DNA from: MPNP01 sp026710155
GTDB taxonomy: Bacteria > Pseudomonadota > Alphaproteobacteria > Rhodobacterales > Rhodobacteraceae
Reading direction: 5' to 3'
Assembly (NCBI GenBank): GCA_965200885.1
Contig: OZ241737.1
Location: forward strand, 3,182,499 to 3,246,498
Length of the DNA stretch: 64,000 bases
Part shown: in pieces, positions 27,126 through 36,990 of the stretch
Layout: every line of letters starts with the position of its first letter
Numbering within the stretch: position 1 is the stretch's first letter
Translations under genes and position numbers: made by a program
Notes under the pieces: generated by a model
Seen by the model: only the letters and a program-made list of their open reading frames with translations
The model's database searches: none
Told to the model about the DNA's origin: nothing

Positions 27126-27593
27126 TTGACAAGTTATGAATATCGCACTAAACTTGTTCCAATGACACGATCTCACCACATTTCCAAGCCTTCATTTGGA
27201 CGGTCGAATGCCTCCGGCATGAAACTGCTGATCAACTCCTTCCGAGATCTCTATCTCCAACCGCTTGATGAGCCTCTTCCCGATATCCCCCGCTTCTTGG
27301 CAGCCTTCGCCGGAAGTTCCACCTACCTTTTCGGAACCTATCTCATTCTCTTTACTGATGTTGTCTCTGAGGTCGTCCCTGACCCAAACTCTAATATAAC
27401 CGGATCCGTAACAGACCTCTTTGGAAGCATTGAATATTCCTCGCAACTTATTTTGGCAGTTGTACTGGCCTTGGTATATGCATTATTGGCGGCTGCCGTA
27501 CGTGTCCGTCACGGTCCAGTCCGCCTATACATGACTGGCCTCCTCATCCCCTTCATCTCGACGGTCTTGATTCGGACCGCTTGGAGCACCTAA
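27126..27593 (+). CDS. Predicted membrane protein, 155 aa
   Basis: Three hydrophobic stretches are visible: RFLAAFAGSSTYLFGTYLIL, LILAVVLALVYALLAAAV and MTGLLIPFISTVLIRTAW. No family is recognised. It is followed 40 bp later by a secreted-protein gene on the same strand, probably co-transcribed. The first Met is not certain; an internal ATG (MKLLINSF) is also possible. Confidence 0.55.
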   Translation: MTSYEYRTKLVPMTRSHHISKPSFGRSNASGMKLLINSFRDLYLQPLDEPLPDIPRFLAAFAGSSTYLFGTYLILFTDVVSEVVPDPNSNITGSVTDLFGSIEYSSQLILAVVLALVYALLAAAVRVRHGPVRLYMTGLLIPFISTVLIRTAWST

Positions 27594-27633
27594 CTGCAAA
27601 TTTAAGGCAAAATACAGAAAGGAGACCATCTCC

Positions 27634-28152
27634 ATGCCTCGAAAATTCTGGAATACACTGTTCGTGACACTTGTCACAGCGCTCTTGTTTCCAGCCTCGA
27701 TAGTAATTGCGCAGAACAACCATTTACCTCCGCCGACACAGCTTAACGAAATCACCTTGGGTCAACGCTTGCATTGGTCAGCACTCCAGTTCATCGCGCC
27801 TGAACGCCTCCACACAATCGTCCCGGTCTACATCTATTCTGACTCTGACATCCTTGGTCATGATGACTACACCCCTCAACCATGTCTTAAACTGGTTAGT
27901 GAATCTCCTAGTCAGGATACCAATTGTGCCTACGGCGCTCTTGGCCAACAACAGGGAGAAAGTAACCACCTCCACTGGTGGACCCTTGAGATTCCGACAG
28001 ACTGTGAAGGTTGCTCCTATGCTCTCAACCATCCAATTCCCGAAATTCCACTAGCTGAAACCTTCTGGATGAACCACGAAGATTGGAACAGCGCCGTTGA
28101 TCATTGGAATCAGTACAATCGAATGGAAGGTTCGATATATTTCGGGCAATAA
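27634..28152 (+). CDS. Secreted hypothetical protein, 172 aa
   Basis: The start has a clear signal peptide (FVTLVTALLFPASIVIAQ). A Cys-containing periplasmic domain follows (TDCEGCSYALNHPIPEIP). A ribosome site AAAGGAGACC precedes the ATG. Past the stop another frame stays open to 28364 (WKLHDDSSVPEGPDQT) and crosses into inverted repeat A, so the C-terminus may be displaced by a frameshift near 28140. No family is recognised. Confidence 0.55.
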   Translation: MPRKFWNTLFVTLVTALLFPASIVIAQNNHLPPPTQLNEITLGQRLHWSALQFIAPERLHTIVPVYIYSDSDILGHDDYTPQPCLKLVSESPSQDTNCAYGALGQQQGESNHLHWWTLEIPTDCEGCSYALNHPIPEIPLAETFWMNHEDWNSAVDHWNQYNRMEGSIYFGQ

Positions 28153-28653
28153 AATGGAAATTACACGATGACAGCTCAGTTCCAGAAGGGCCTGATCAAA
28201 CCTGTCCTCAAGTACCGAATTCCATTCAATGGGTTGATCCCGGAGGCAACGGATTGGTAACAAAGGCCCTAACCTATTCACCGCCAGTCGGGCCGGAAGA
28301 TCCGCTTGCAGATGGGTTATATAAGGATAATATTATTGCATTCTTATCCCAAACAAAATCTTAAATCCACCAAGGCATTTTTGTATTAGCCACTCTGAAC
28401 TTTAAGGATAAATGGAAACTTTGTTGAATTTGGTTCAACTAAAGGTGTTGACCTGTACCTATCTTATTGAAAAGAAATTTGATTTGGTGGAATGGTATTT
28501 TATCTTAACCAGCCAAATGTTGGCATCAAGAATTAACTAATTTTAGAAATGCTCACATTGATTTTGATTGTGTTTTGCATACCAGCAAACGAAAAATGTG
28601 AGGGCAATTCTGCAAGGGTCGGAATACCCGCGCGTATTTCGGCAAACGAGAAC

Positions 28654-28716
28654 GGATAAGGACCCGTAGGTGGGGCGAGAGGTAATGCGTCTCTTTGAAG
28701 AGAGTACTCCTTATCC
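28654..28716 (+). other. Structured 63-nt hairpin downstream of the porin, copy in inverted repeat A
   Basis: GGATAAGGA (28654-28662) pairs with TCCTTATCC (28708-28716), enclosing smaller stems such as CTCTTTGAAGAG. The same structure, in the other orientation, is at 32660-32722 behind the intact porin. It may be a small RNA or a processed 3' end; it is not a tRNA. Confidence 0.35.
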
Positions 28717-28781
28717 TATGGGCCTGGCAATGAAAAAGGGCGGTGAATCCCGCCCTCTCAAAATGCTTTGATCAGATAAAA

Positions 28782-29592
28782 CTAGAATACCATCTTAATG
28801 CTGGCTTCAAGCGTGGTTACTTTGTTTACATTTTCTGTATCCTGTTGGTCAACACCGGCGTTGAAGGTAGCTCCACCACCAAGATCATAGTCAAAATCAA
28901 GCTGGATCTTCTTGTCCTTGACCGAAGCTACATAATCGGCCTCATCACCTATTGTTTCTACTTCGGTTGTCCTTTCCTTTTTCCTGGTGGAATATGCCAC
29001 CGTTATTGTGGCACCTTCGCCAGCAGCCATGCTAGCACTTACACCCACTCCGGACGTCTTTTCATCATACAAATCGTCATCACCAATACCTGTAGTCGTA
29101 TCTATGTCAAGATCATTGTTGTCCGCACTCTCGGACCTGGCATAGAAAACACTCGTGCTCACGCCAGACAGGTCGGTGCCAACACCCAGGGCCAATCCCT
29201 TCTCACTGTCCATTCCGACGCCAACTTGAACCGCACCGGCATCATATGTCACACCCATCGACCATTGATTGCTTACATCATCATCGGTCGGTGCATTGGA
29301 GGTAAGCACATAGGAGGCACCTTGGAAAGCACCGGACAGCTCAATTTTCTGACCCGATGCAAGAAGGATGTTATCCTCTTCAGTGATGCCAATGCCACCG
29401 GAACTCCAGGCACCGGGATCCGGGTCACCAAAAGCAAGTTTCCAAGCTCCGCCAGCCCCGCCGACATAAACAGTGGAACCCTTTACCTTGCCATCATCTC
29501 GAGCATCCTGCTCAATGGCAAGGCTGGCTCCGAACTTCAAGCCACCGTCAGTGGTTCCAGATGCTGAAAAAGTGACCTGGAAATCCTCGATG
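28782..29592 (-). pseudogene. Truncated porin copy lacking signal peptide
   Basis: It is identical to the porin at 31593-32594 from IEDFQVTFSASGTTDGG to the end. The first 64 codons, including the signal peptide, and the promoter are missing; the joint at 29593 leads into an HsdS scrap. It cannot make an exported porin as it stands. Confidence 0.85.
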
Positions 29593-29846
29593 TACGGATG
29601 GAAGGAGCACCAGCCATCATCCGTTGGCAATATTCGGTGGATCCATCCCGGTGATGCTTGTCACGACAGGAGGAACAACGGACAATGCCCGTCAGGTGGT
29701 CCGGTTCCCTGTCAATCCATACCGACGATTCCATGCTGCTGCAAAGACACCTGCATGGGTTTCTGAGAAGGAGGCGACACCACATTCACCGCCTAGACAA
29801 AGGTGCCGGTATTCCGCATGCATGCATTGGAGACCTGTCAACCATA
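29593..29846 (+). pseudogene. Half-HsdS fragment (G-element scrap 3)
   Basis: One frame reads PVRWSGSLSIHTDDSMLLQR, HLHGFLRRRRHHIHRLDKGA and GIPHACIGDLSTIPPP, close to the half-HsdS of G-element 1. It breaks off in a C tract at the joint with element B and begins abruptly at the truncated porin. Confidence 0.55.
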
Positions 29847-29863
29847 CCCCCCCCCTTGCGACC

Positions 29864-31141
29864 CTACTGGATTCACACATTTCCTCCCAGGTCATATCCA
29901 GGTTGTACGGCCCGGAATCGGTACAGTCCCCGCAGCATGACAACCGGACCCGGTTTTCCATGGCAGCGGTTCCACCCTCCAGGACGTGCACGGACCCAGG
30001 CTGCAAAGGCCGGGGCCTCTTGGTCGGCCGGTGTGAACACATCCCCTAGGGGCCTGTTCCCCTCACCGTCGCGATCCTGCACCAGCTGCAGGCAGGAAAC
30101 ACCAGCCACCAGGGTCAGCACACGGAGATTCAGGAAGGGCACCGTCGACATCGATACCCTCCCGATGTCAAAACCCTGCGTCCTGATGGTCCGGTGAGCC
30201 ACCGCTGGCGAGCAGGTGAATGATCCAACGGGCCTGGTCGAAACATGAACCATCATGACTGGTGGGAAGCCTCCGATGAATGGGGGAAACACCCTCTTCC
30301 GGTGCATGGTTCCGGGGATGCCTGATCGTTGACGAACCACAGCGGACCGCCAGCCGGACCGTCCGTTTCCTCTGTCCGGGCCGGCAATGCAACCCCATGT
30401 TCTTCCGTCGGCCGCCCTTCAAGACCGGCAAACATCTCGCATATGCCGGCTTCACCGTCGGCAACAACCGTCACCATGGACGCATCCACCGGCAGCCCTG
30501 CCGGTCACCAAAGGCCTGGCCTAGTGCCGGTTCGGGATCATCCTCCCGCCGTTCGACCAGCCCGGCATCCAACAGGCCCAAAAGGGCTCCACGTTCCGCT
30601 TCAACCGCAATCGTGGCATGGCCAACCAGACCGTTGCCACGACCATCATCGCGGAAACCCGTCGCATTCTGTATCGACAGGACATGCAGCCCCTTGACGC
30701 AGGACGGGGTGGCGGCCGCCCAATGGCATTCGTTTAAGAGTTCAGACACCAAACACCTCAAGATTGGTGTCAATATGTAGTAATGGGTATGCGGCATTTA
30801 TCAATATGTGGAACGAAATAGAATGCTATTTCCATGAATTTTGCTTAAGGAAACACCATTGGGCGGCCGCCACCGGCCCAATGATCCTGTCCTCCGTCAC
30901 CTGTTCGTTCCCCGGAAAACGGCCAATGCGTATCCCGCCGGCATGGGTGCCGCCAGGACCATGACTTGTCAGGCCATCATGGATGAAACGGCTGGCCCGG
31001 TCCAGGCGATGATCACCAAAGGATGATGCCTCCTGTTCCATTGGTCAATCCGCTGCCTCGGTCCAATGACGGAAAAAGGGAAACACATCGCCGATCAAAA
31101 GGCAGGGACAAACTCAAAAAAAAGATGTGTGAATACAGTAG
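29864..31141 (-). mobile_element. Element B, inverse copy
   Basis: This is the right arm of inverted repeat B (29847-31141), identical to 24994-26271, with the MITE at 30721-30861 and its GGCGGCCGCC duplications at 30711-30720 and 30862-30871. The exact MITE and target duplication in both arms show that the arms arose by duplication, not by two insertions. Confidence 0.7.
30721..30861 (-). repeat. 141-bp MITE derived from element A (inverse copy)
   Basis: Same ends and 10-bp GGCGGCCGCC duplications as the 25274-25414 copy, as part of inverted repeat B. Confidence 0.8.
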
Positions 31142-31190
31142 CCTTTGAAATGGGGGAGGATTGCTGGAAAACTGGATTGTCAAACCTTGT

Positions 31191-31345
31191 AGATTCAAAT
31201 ATGTAATCCCCTTATGAAAGGCGATTACATACTTGGATATGCACACCCTGAAACAATCAATCCACCAGTTTGTCAAGACAATGCTCAAACTGGGATTGTC
31301 TCAACTCCCGTTCCCCCGTCAATTCCTCCCAGCAATCCTCACCAC
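31191..31345 (-). pseudogene. G-element ends and HsdS C-terminal scrap
   Basis: AGATTCAAATATGTAATCCC (31191-31210) is one G-type end and GCGATTACATACTTGGATAT (31221-31240) a second, head to head. Behind the second, the minus strand reads EDCWEELTG and ELRQSQFEHCLDKLVD, the end of another half-HsdS. It shows two G-elements once abutted here. From 31346 to 31592 there is the porin upstream region. Confidence 0.5.
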
Positions 31346-31592
31346 CATTTCTTCTTTGATGGAATTCAGCAAACAGCAATCCAAGAAAAGTTTATGAAGA
31401 TCAATCTAAAACAGGAATGCTTCTGGTTAATATCCAGCCGGACATAAACAGCTAGGAATTATGCATGTTGTAAAAAAGATACAGTTATGAATCAATATAA
31501 ACCAATCTCTTCCTATGTTTCCTCAAAATGCTAATTTTTGTCTTCCGTAGTAATAAAGCTACTGATTAATCTTAATTATTAAGGATATTGAA

Positions 31593-32594
31593 ATGAAAAA
31601 ATTCATGATTTCCGTTTCAGCCCTTGCCCTCTCTGGCAGCATGGCCTTTGCCATGGACGAGGAGGCGATGGACGAAGAGATGATGATGGAAGCCCCGGCA
31701 CCTTCTATTGCACTAAGTGGTGAAGCAAAGATGGGCGTCAAGAATGTGAGTTCGGATAATGAAGATGACGACGGTCTGGCACTCATCGAGGATTTCCAGG
31801 TCACTTTTTCAGCATCTGGAACCACTGACGGTGGCTTGAAGTTCGGAGCCAGCCTTGCCATTGAGCAGGATGCTCGAGATGATGGCAAGGTAAAGGGTTC
31901 CACTGTTTATGTCGGCGGGGCTGGCGGAGCTTGGAAACTTGCTTTTGGTGACCCGGATCCCGGTGCCTGGAGTTCCGGTGGCATTGGCATCACTGAAGAG
32001 GATAACATCCTTCTTGCATCGGGTCAGAAAATTGAGCTGTCCGGTGCTTTCCAAGGTGCCTCCTATGTGCTTACCTCCAATGCACCGACCGATGATGATG
32101 TAAGCAATCAATGGTCGATGGGTGTGACATATGATGCCGGTGCGGTTCAAGTTGGCGTCGGAATGGACAGTGAGAAGGGATTGGCCCTGGGTGTTGGCAC
32201 CGACCTGTCTGGCGTGAGCACGAGTGTTTTCTATGCCAGGTCCGAGAGTGCGGACAACAATGATCTTGACATAGATACGACTACAGGTATTGGTGATGAC
32301 GATTTGTATGATGAAAAGACGTCCGGAGTGGGTGTAAGTGCTAGCATGGCTGCTGGCGAAGGTGCCACAATAACGGTGGCATATTCCACCAGGAAAAAGG
32401 AAAGGACAACCGAAGTAGAAACAATAGGTGATGAGGCCGATTATGTAGCTTCGGTCAAGGACAAGAAGATCCAGCTTGATTTTGACTATGATCTTGGTGG
32501 TGGAGCTACCTTCAACGCCGGTGTTGACCAACAGGATACAGAAAATGTAAACAAAGTAACCACGCTTGAAGCCAGCATTAAGATGGTATTCTAG
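31593..32594 (+). CDS. Outer-membrane porin, 333 aa
   Basis: The signal peptide MKKFMISVSALALSGSMAFA is followed by an acidic Met-rich stretch (MDEEAMDEEMMM), then repeated amphipathic strands (FQVTFSASGTTDGGLKFGAS, WSMGVTYDAGAVQVGVGMD) ending KVTTLEASIKMVF with a terminal Phe, the hallmark of outer-membrane barrels. It resembles general porins of alphaproteobacteria. AAGGATATTGAAATG gives the start. A truncated second copy lies at 28782-29592. Confidence 0.88.
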   Translation: MKKFMISVSALALSGSMAFAMDEEAMDEEMMMEAPAPSIALSGEAKMGVKNVSSDNEDDDGLALIEDFQVTFSASGTTDGGLKFGASLAIEQDARDDGKVKGSTVYVGGAGGAWKLAFGDPDPGAWSSGGIGITEEDNILLASGQKIELSGAFQGASYVLTSNAPTDDDVSNQWSMGVTYDAGAVQVGVGMDSEKGLALGVGTDLSGVSTSVFYARSESADNNDLDIDTTTGIGDDDLYDEKTSGVGVSASMAAGEGATITVAYSTRKKERTTEVETIGDEADYVASVKDKKIQLDFDYDLGGGATFNAGVDQQDTENVNKVTTLEASIKMVF

Positions 32595-33064
32595 TTTTAT
32601 CTGATCAAAGCATTTTGAGAGGGCGGGATTCACCGCCCTTTTTCATTGCCAGGCCCATAGGATAAGGAGTACTCTCTTCAAAGAGACGCATTACCTCTCG
32701 CCCCACCTACGGGTCCTTATCCGTTCTCGTTTGCCGAAATACGCGCGGGTATTCCGACCCTTGCAGAATTGCCCTCACATTTTTCGTTTGCTGGTATGCA
32801 AAACACAATCAAAATCAATGTGAGCATTTCTAAAATTAGTTAATTCTTGATGCCAACATTTGGCTGGTTAAGATAAAATACCATTCCACCAAATCAAATT
32901 TCTTTTCAATAAGATAGGTACAGGTCAACACCTTTAGTTGAACCAAATTCAACAAAGTTTCCATTTATCCTTAAAGTTCAGAGTGGCTAATACAAAAATG
33001 CCTTGGTGGATTTAAGATTTTGTTTGGGATAAGAATGCAATAATATTATCCTTATATAACCCAT
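31784..33064. repeat. Inverted repeat A, right arm (1,281 bp)
   Basis: Partner of 28312-29592. It begins inside the porin gene (codon 64) and ends about 470 bp past it. Because the full porin lies here, this arm is the ancestral one. The structured hairpin recurs at 32660-32722. Confidence 0.85.
32621..32644 (+). terminator. Porin terminator
   Basis: GGGCGG (32621-32626) and CCGCCC (32633-32638) with loop GATTCA, followed by TTTTTC, 27 bp after the porin stop. This is a classic rho-independent terminator. Confidence 0.8.
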
Positions 33065-33211
33065 GTAAGATGCCAGTTTATTGATGAAATTTAGCTTGAT
33101 CTGCTATCTTTTTGTTGGTCTTGGATACTTGATTCTATTAATCCTGTGGATATTAATGTCCATGTGAACAGCTTATTGTGGGTTTGATAATAACAAACGA
33201 GCTATAAATTC

Positions 33212-33494
33212 ATATTTCCTTACCTCGGGGTTAATTCTGTCCTACATGAATGCAATGATTTTGACATGAATGAGCCCTTTATCGCAGGTGTAATTGCCAT
33301 AGTCGAAAACACCATAGCCCCATTTTCAGGAGGGTAAGAAGTAGTTGGCCGAAATTTGAAATTTTTCAGGAGAAGAAGAAGGATGGCAGTTAAACATGTT
33401 CATCAACTCTGTTTGGTATATTCCTTCAGACCCCTTGGTGTTGGGACAGGCCATGAATCATGTCCCTGAATTGCTTGTCCGAGGTAAGGAAATC
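33212..33494. repeat. Intergenic repeat with ATTTCCTTACCTCGG ends
   Basis: ATTTCCTTACCTCGG at about 33212 is inverted at about 33480-33494. The left part, with GGGTTAATTCTGTC, also matches 8329-8367. From 33065 to 33518 I see no gene. Confidence 0.4.
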
Positions 33495-33518
33495 TGAAAC
33501 TAATCGAAACCTCTAGAT

Positions 33519-34595
33519 TTAATACTCCCAATCTTTACCTTGCATTTCATACAGCCGCGAAACAGCCCTTTTAAACTCAAAAGATTCATTTCCTTCCACA
33601 TAAAGGTTTTCAGGACAAGATGCGGCAGAAAGAAAAAACATTATCCTGTTTTCATACAGTGTATCCACCAGCATTACAAATCTCTTTGCCTCATTGTAAT
33701 TCAATCGGGACAAAAGAGGTACATCCTCCAAAATCAAGACTCTGATATTGTTGGCAATTGCCAGAAAGTCCGGCGGTCCCAGGGGTTGGCCGCATAGATC
33801 CCAGAAATGTGCTCTGAGAACTCCTCTCGAAAACTGGGGGAAATATATTTCTCTTCCCTTAACTTCTATTCTGAGCTGTTCCGAATGACCACCTGACAGT
33901 TCATTCCAGATGTTGCCAAGTTTCGTTCTAGCATAATCGTTTGATGGATAAAAATATGTTCGCCTCCCACTCAATCTGCTTTTCCGATGATCAAGCTGCC
34001 CCCCAAATTCAACCACATTCAGGTTTTTGCTCAACACATCCATGTATGGCTCAATCAGGTGACGGTTCAACCCATCCTCATACAATTCTGAGGGTCTGCG
34101 GTTTGAGGTAGTGAACAAAATCATTCCCTTTTCAAAGAGACCTTCCAGCAACCTGCCAACTATAACTCCATCAGGAACATTATCCATTTGAAATTCATCC
34201 AGACAAAGTAATCTGGCATCTTGAACCAAGATTTTTGTTAGAGGAGGAATGACATCATCAACATCATCATGTCTTATTTCCTTAAGCCGATCATGGATTT
34301 GCTGAATGAAGGCAAGGTAATGGATTCTCCTTTTTTGGCTGATCGGAATATAATCATAAAACAAATCCATAAGCATGGATTTACCTCTTCCAACTCTTCC
34401 CCACAGATACAATCCTTTTTTAGAAACAGGTTTTTTTCCGAAAAACCTGCCAACTAATCCAGAGGAGGTTTTATCTGTCAGTAATATTTTCTCCAGTTCT
34501 TCCAAATGGCTCAATACACTCATTTGAGCACTGTCATGATATATTTCACCGCTATCTAGCAGTTTCATGTAGACATTTCGGATGGATGTGGACAT
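33519..34595 (-). CDS. zapE: AFG1/ZapE-family ATPase, 358 aa
   Basis: P-loop GRVGRGKSMLMDLFY, Walker B LLCLDEFQMDN, and the family's FTTSNRRPSELYEDGLNR and ILEDVPLL segments are present in order. The length is typical of the proteobacterial AFG1-like group. In E. coli ZapE acts at the division ring; in alphaproteobacteria the family is linked to membrane protein quality control. The gene is single, with its start at MSTSIRNVYMKLL. Confidence 0.87.
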   Translation of the reverse strand: MSTSIRNVYMKLLDSGEIYHDSAQMSVLSHLEELEKILLTDKTSSGLVGRFFGKKPVSKKGLYLWGRVGRGKSMLMDLFYDYIPISQKRRIHYLAFIQQIHDRLKEIRHDDVDDVIPPLTKILVQDARLLCLDEFQMDNVPDGVIVGRLLEGLFEKGMILFTTSNRRPSELYEDGLNRHLIEPYMDVLSKNLNVVEFGGQLDHRKSRLSGRRTYFYPSNDYARTKLGNIWNELSGGHSEQLRIEVKGREIYFPQFSRGVLRAHFWDLCGQPLGPPDFLAIANNIRVLILEDVPLLSRLNYNEAKRFVMLVDTLYENRIMFFLSAASCPENLYVEGNESFEFKRAVSRLYEMQGKDWEY

Positions 34596-34680
34596 GTCTT
34601 CATATTTTATTGAATCAGATTTATTTTTGCTTTGGAGTAAGGTTTTCTAGTAGGAATTTAGTGATTTGAGTTCATTGTAA

Positions 34681-34859
34681 ATAATACCATTTCCAAAAAG
34701 TAAAGACTCATGGTGAATTGGAAAATTGGATTGAAATACTAGTCTCAAGATCATCATATTAAGAGCTTAAATAGGCTAATCTTTTGTAGAAATTGTGGTC
34801 AGAAAACAATTGTGATTTAGAGTTATCGATTGATGGTTACTTTTTGGAAATGGTATTAT
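34681..34859. repeat. 179-bp MITE, ATACCATTTC ends (copy 2)
   Basis: A perfect 23-bp inverted repeat, ATAATACCATTTCCAAAAAG plus TAA at 34681-34703 and its inverse at 34837-34859. The ends match those at 23411-23585. It is intergenic. Confidence 0.75.
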
Positions 34860-34891
34860 CATTTCAAAATGGAATTTTTTCCACTTGCCCA

Positions 34892-35593
34892 TCACTTTAG
34901 AATACCAAGGATTTTTTTCAGCCGTTCCCTCCTGTTCATGAATTGTCTGTGTGCCTGTTCCAATTCTCGGCAGAACTTTTCTTGGTCCACACCATAAATT
35001 TCAGAATAATATTTACCTATCATTCTCATTTTTTTAGGCAAAAGGGTCAACCGAACCAACCCTGAAATGCGTTCTTTCCACCCCAACTGGCCGAATCTAA
35101 TCCGGTTTAGATCAACCAGTGCGAATTCAATCTTATCCCCTTCCAATCTTGTAAGTATGTTTCCAGGATTATAATCCAGATGCAATATGCCACGATCATG
35201 CTGCTTTGCTGTAAAACTGGCCAATTCCCTAATGATGATTTGCTGATCAAGTCCCGAATAGATCCCCTGATACAGGAGTGTGCTCAATCGGTAATTTTGC
35301 TCCCAGAATCGACTGATGTAATATGATTGGCGTATGCAATTGAATTCCAGGCATTCAATACACCCAATTGGGTCCGGTGTTAAAATTCCCAACTCCAATA
35401 AGCGATTTGCATTGTTCATGGATCTTAGTGCCTTGGAGATGCGCAAATTCAAGTCGATAAATCCCCTCAACAAAACAGGTTTCCTAAATCTTTTAACAAC
35501 GATGTGGATAGAATTTCCATCATCATTGGTCATGATCATCTTATTAGTTAGATTTCTCTCATTGTGAAGAATCTCACCCTTGCAAGTGATCAT
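34892..35593 (-). CDS. Lipopolysaccharide core kinase-like (WaaP/Kdo kinase family), 233 aa
   Basis: The kinase-like fold has IHIVVKRFRKP with the ATP-binding Lys near residue 35, the catalytic loop HLDYNPGNIL and the metal Asp in FALVDLNRIRFG. This fits the small kinases that phosphorylate LPS core sugars on the cytoplasmic side of the inner membrane. From 35594 to 35973 (380 bp) there is no gene; it should hold the promoters of both divergent genes. Confidence 0.78.
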   Translation of the reverse strand: MITCKGEILHNERNLTNKMIMTNDDGNSIHIVVKRFRKPVLLRGFIDLNLRISKALRSMNNANRLLELGILTPDPIGCIECLEFNCIRQSYYISRFWEQNYRLSTLLYQGIYSGLDQQIIIRELASFTAKQHDRGILHLDYNPGNILTRLEGDKIEFALVDLNRIRFGQLGWKERISGLVRLTLLPKKMRMIGKYYSEIYGVDQEKFCRELEQAHRQFMNRRERLKKILGILK

Positions 35594-35973
35594 TTCCGGC
35601 AGCAGAGATATCTGTGAATAATATGAATTATACTGATCAGCAAGACTTGTTCTGATGGTTTTTGTGATAGCCTAACTCCAAAGTAAATTCTAATTATAAC
35701 GATAGTAAAATGGTTAAAGATTCCTAAAAGTTAAATCCTAGATAAAAATCAGATATTTCACTTAAATCTCGATTAAACCTAATTCTGCCATAAATAACCG
35801 AACCAAGAGTTTTTTATCCATATTGCATATGATTTCAATGTACATATATTTGGCCATCTTGGTCTATGTTCCATAGCATGATATTGTCAGTTCATGGTTT
35901 TAATTTAATTTAGTTCACTAAAAATCATTTCTAGGATGTTGCTGGATTTGAAAAAAACAATCACAAGGATTCT

Positions 35974-36957
35974 ATGGCAGTTTTAATTACTGGAGTAGCT
36001 GGTTTTATTGGATATCATGTCGGTCAAAGATTACTTTCCGAAGGAGAATCGGTAATTGGTATTGATAATTTAAATCAATTTTCCGAAGTGGAAATTAAGG
36101 TTGCGAGACTTGATCAGTTGCTCCCCAGATCGAATTTTTCCTTCCACAAGGTGAATATTCACAACAAGAACGAACTTTTAAAACATATTGATGGTTTCAG
36201 AGAAATAAATTGTATTATCCACCTAGCTGCACAGACAGGTGTCAGACCATCGGTTGAATATCCCCATCAATACTTATCCTCAAATATTGAAGGTCATTTC
36301 AATATTCTTGAACTCGCTCGATATCTAAAAAATCTTGATCATTTCATTTATGCAAGTTCTTCTTCCGTATATGGAAACTCTCAGAACAGCCCATTCAAAA
36401 TTGATGGCGATACAGAAAATCCCAGATCATTTTATGCAGCAACAAAGAGAGCCAGTGAACTCATGACTATTGCTTATTCAAATTTGTATGGAATACCAGC
36501 AACTGGCTTACGATTTTTTACAGTATACGGTCCATGGGGGCGTCCAGATATGTCCGCATTTATTTTCGTGAAGTCAATTTTGGAAAACCGCCCGATTAAA
36601 ATATTCAACAATGGTATTGCTCGTCGCGACTTTACATACATTGACGATATAGTTGCAGGGATACATTCAGCAATTAAACGCCCTCCTTCACCCGATGGTG
36701 AGAACTTGGCACATCGTCTATATAATCTAGGCAATACGAAAAGCATTCCACTTCTTCGCTTTATTGAGGTGATTGAGGAGTCTTTGGAGAAGATCGCTGA
36801 AAAAAAGTTTTTACCAATGCAACTGGGTGATGTCGTTGAAACCTGTGCAGATATTGAAGCATCTCGTCGTGACCTTGATTTTTCTCCAAAAGTATCAATT
36901 GAGGAAGGCATACCCAAGTTTATTCAATGGTTCAAGCATTTTTATGGATATTCCTGA
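35974..36957 (+). CDS. UDP-glucuronate 4-epimerase-like NAD-dependent epimerase, 327 aa
   Basis: The Rossmann motif is GVAGFIGYHVGQRL and the catalytic Ser-Tyr-Lys set is in ASSSSVYG and YAATKRASELM. RFFTVYGPWGRPDMS is typical of UDP-glucuronate/galacturonate epimerases. With the UDP-glucose dehydrogenase 33 bp downstream it would make UDP-galacturonate for capsule or LPS. ACAAGGATTCT precedes the ATG. Confidence 0.87.
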   Translation: MAVLITGVAGFIGYHVGQRLLSEGESVIGIDNLNQFSEVEIKVARLDQLLPRSNFSFHKVNIHNKNELLKHIDGFREINCIIHLAAQTGVRPSVEYPHQYLSSNIEGHFNILELARYLKNLDHFIYASSSSVYGNSQNSPFKIDGDTENPRSFYAATKRASELMTIAYSNLYGIPATGLRFFTVYGPWGRPDMSAFIFVKSILENRPIKIFNNGIARRDFTYIDDIVAGIHSAIKRPPSPDGENLAHRLYNLGNTKSIPLLRFIEVIEESLEKIAEKKFLPMQLGDVVETCADIEASRRDLDFSPKVSIEEGIPKFIQWFKHFYGYS

Positions 36958-36990
36958 TTTGATTTACAAAAAAGATTCACGGGAAATTTG

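Larger units (their letters stand above)
28312..29592. repeat. Inverted repeat A, left arm (1,281 bp)
   Basis: It appears to be the exact reverse complement of 31784-33064. It carries the distal 80 percent of the porin gene, its terminator and about 450 bp beyond. It interleaves with inverted repeat B (order A-left, B-right, A-right), so the two pairs cannot both be simple nested palindromes. Confidence 0.85.

Noticed and set aside
28743..29567. 274-codon frame antisense to the porin
   Set aside because: It recurs only because the porin DNA is duplicated (again at 31809-32633) and has no start signals or family.
32660..32722. tRNA-like fold behind the porin
   Set aside because: There is a 9-bp closing stem but no T-loop consensus, anticodon arm or CCA position.
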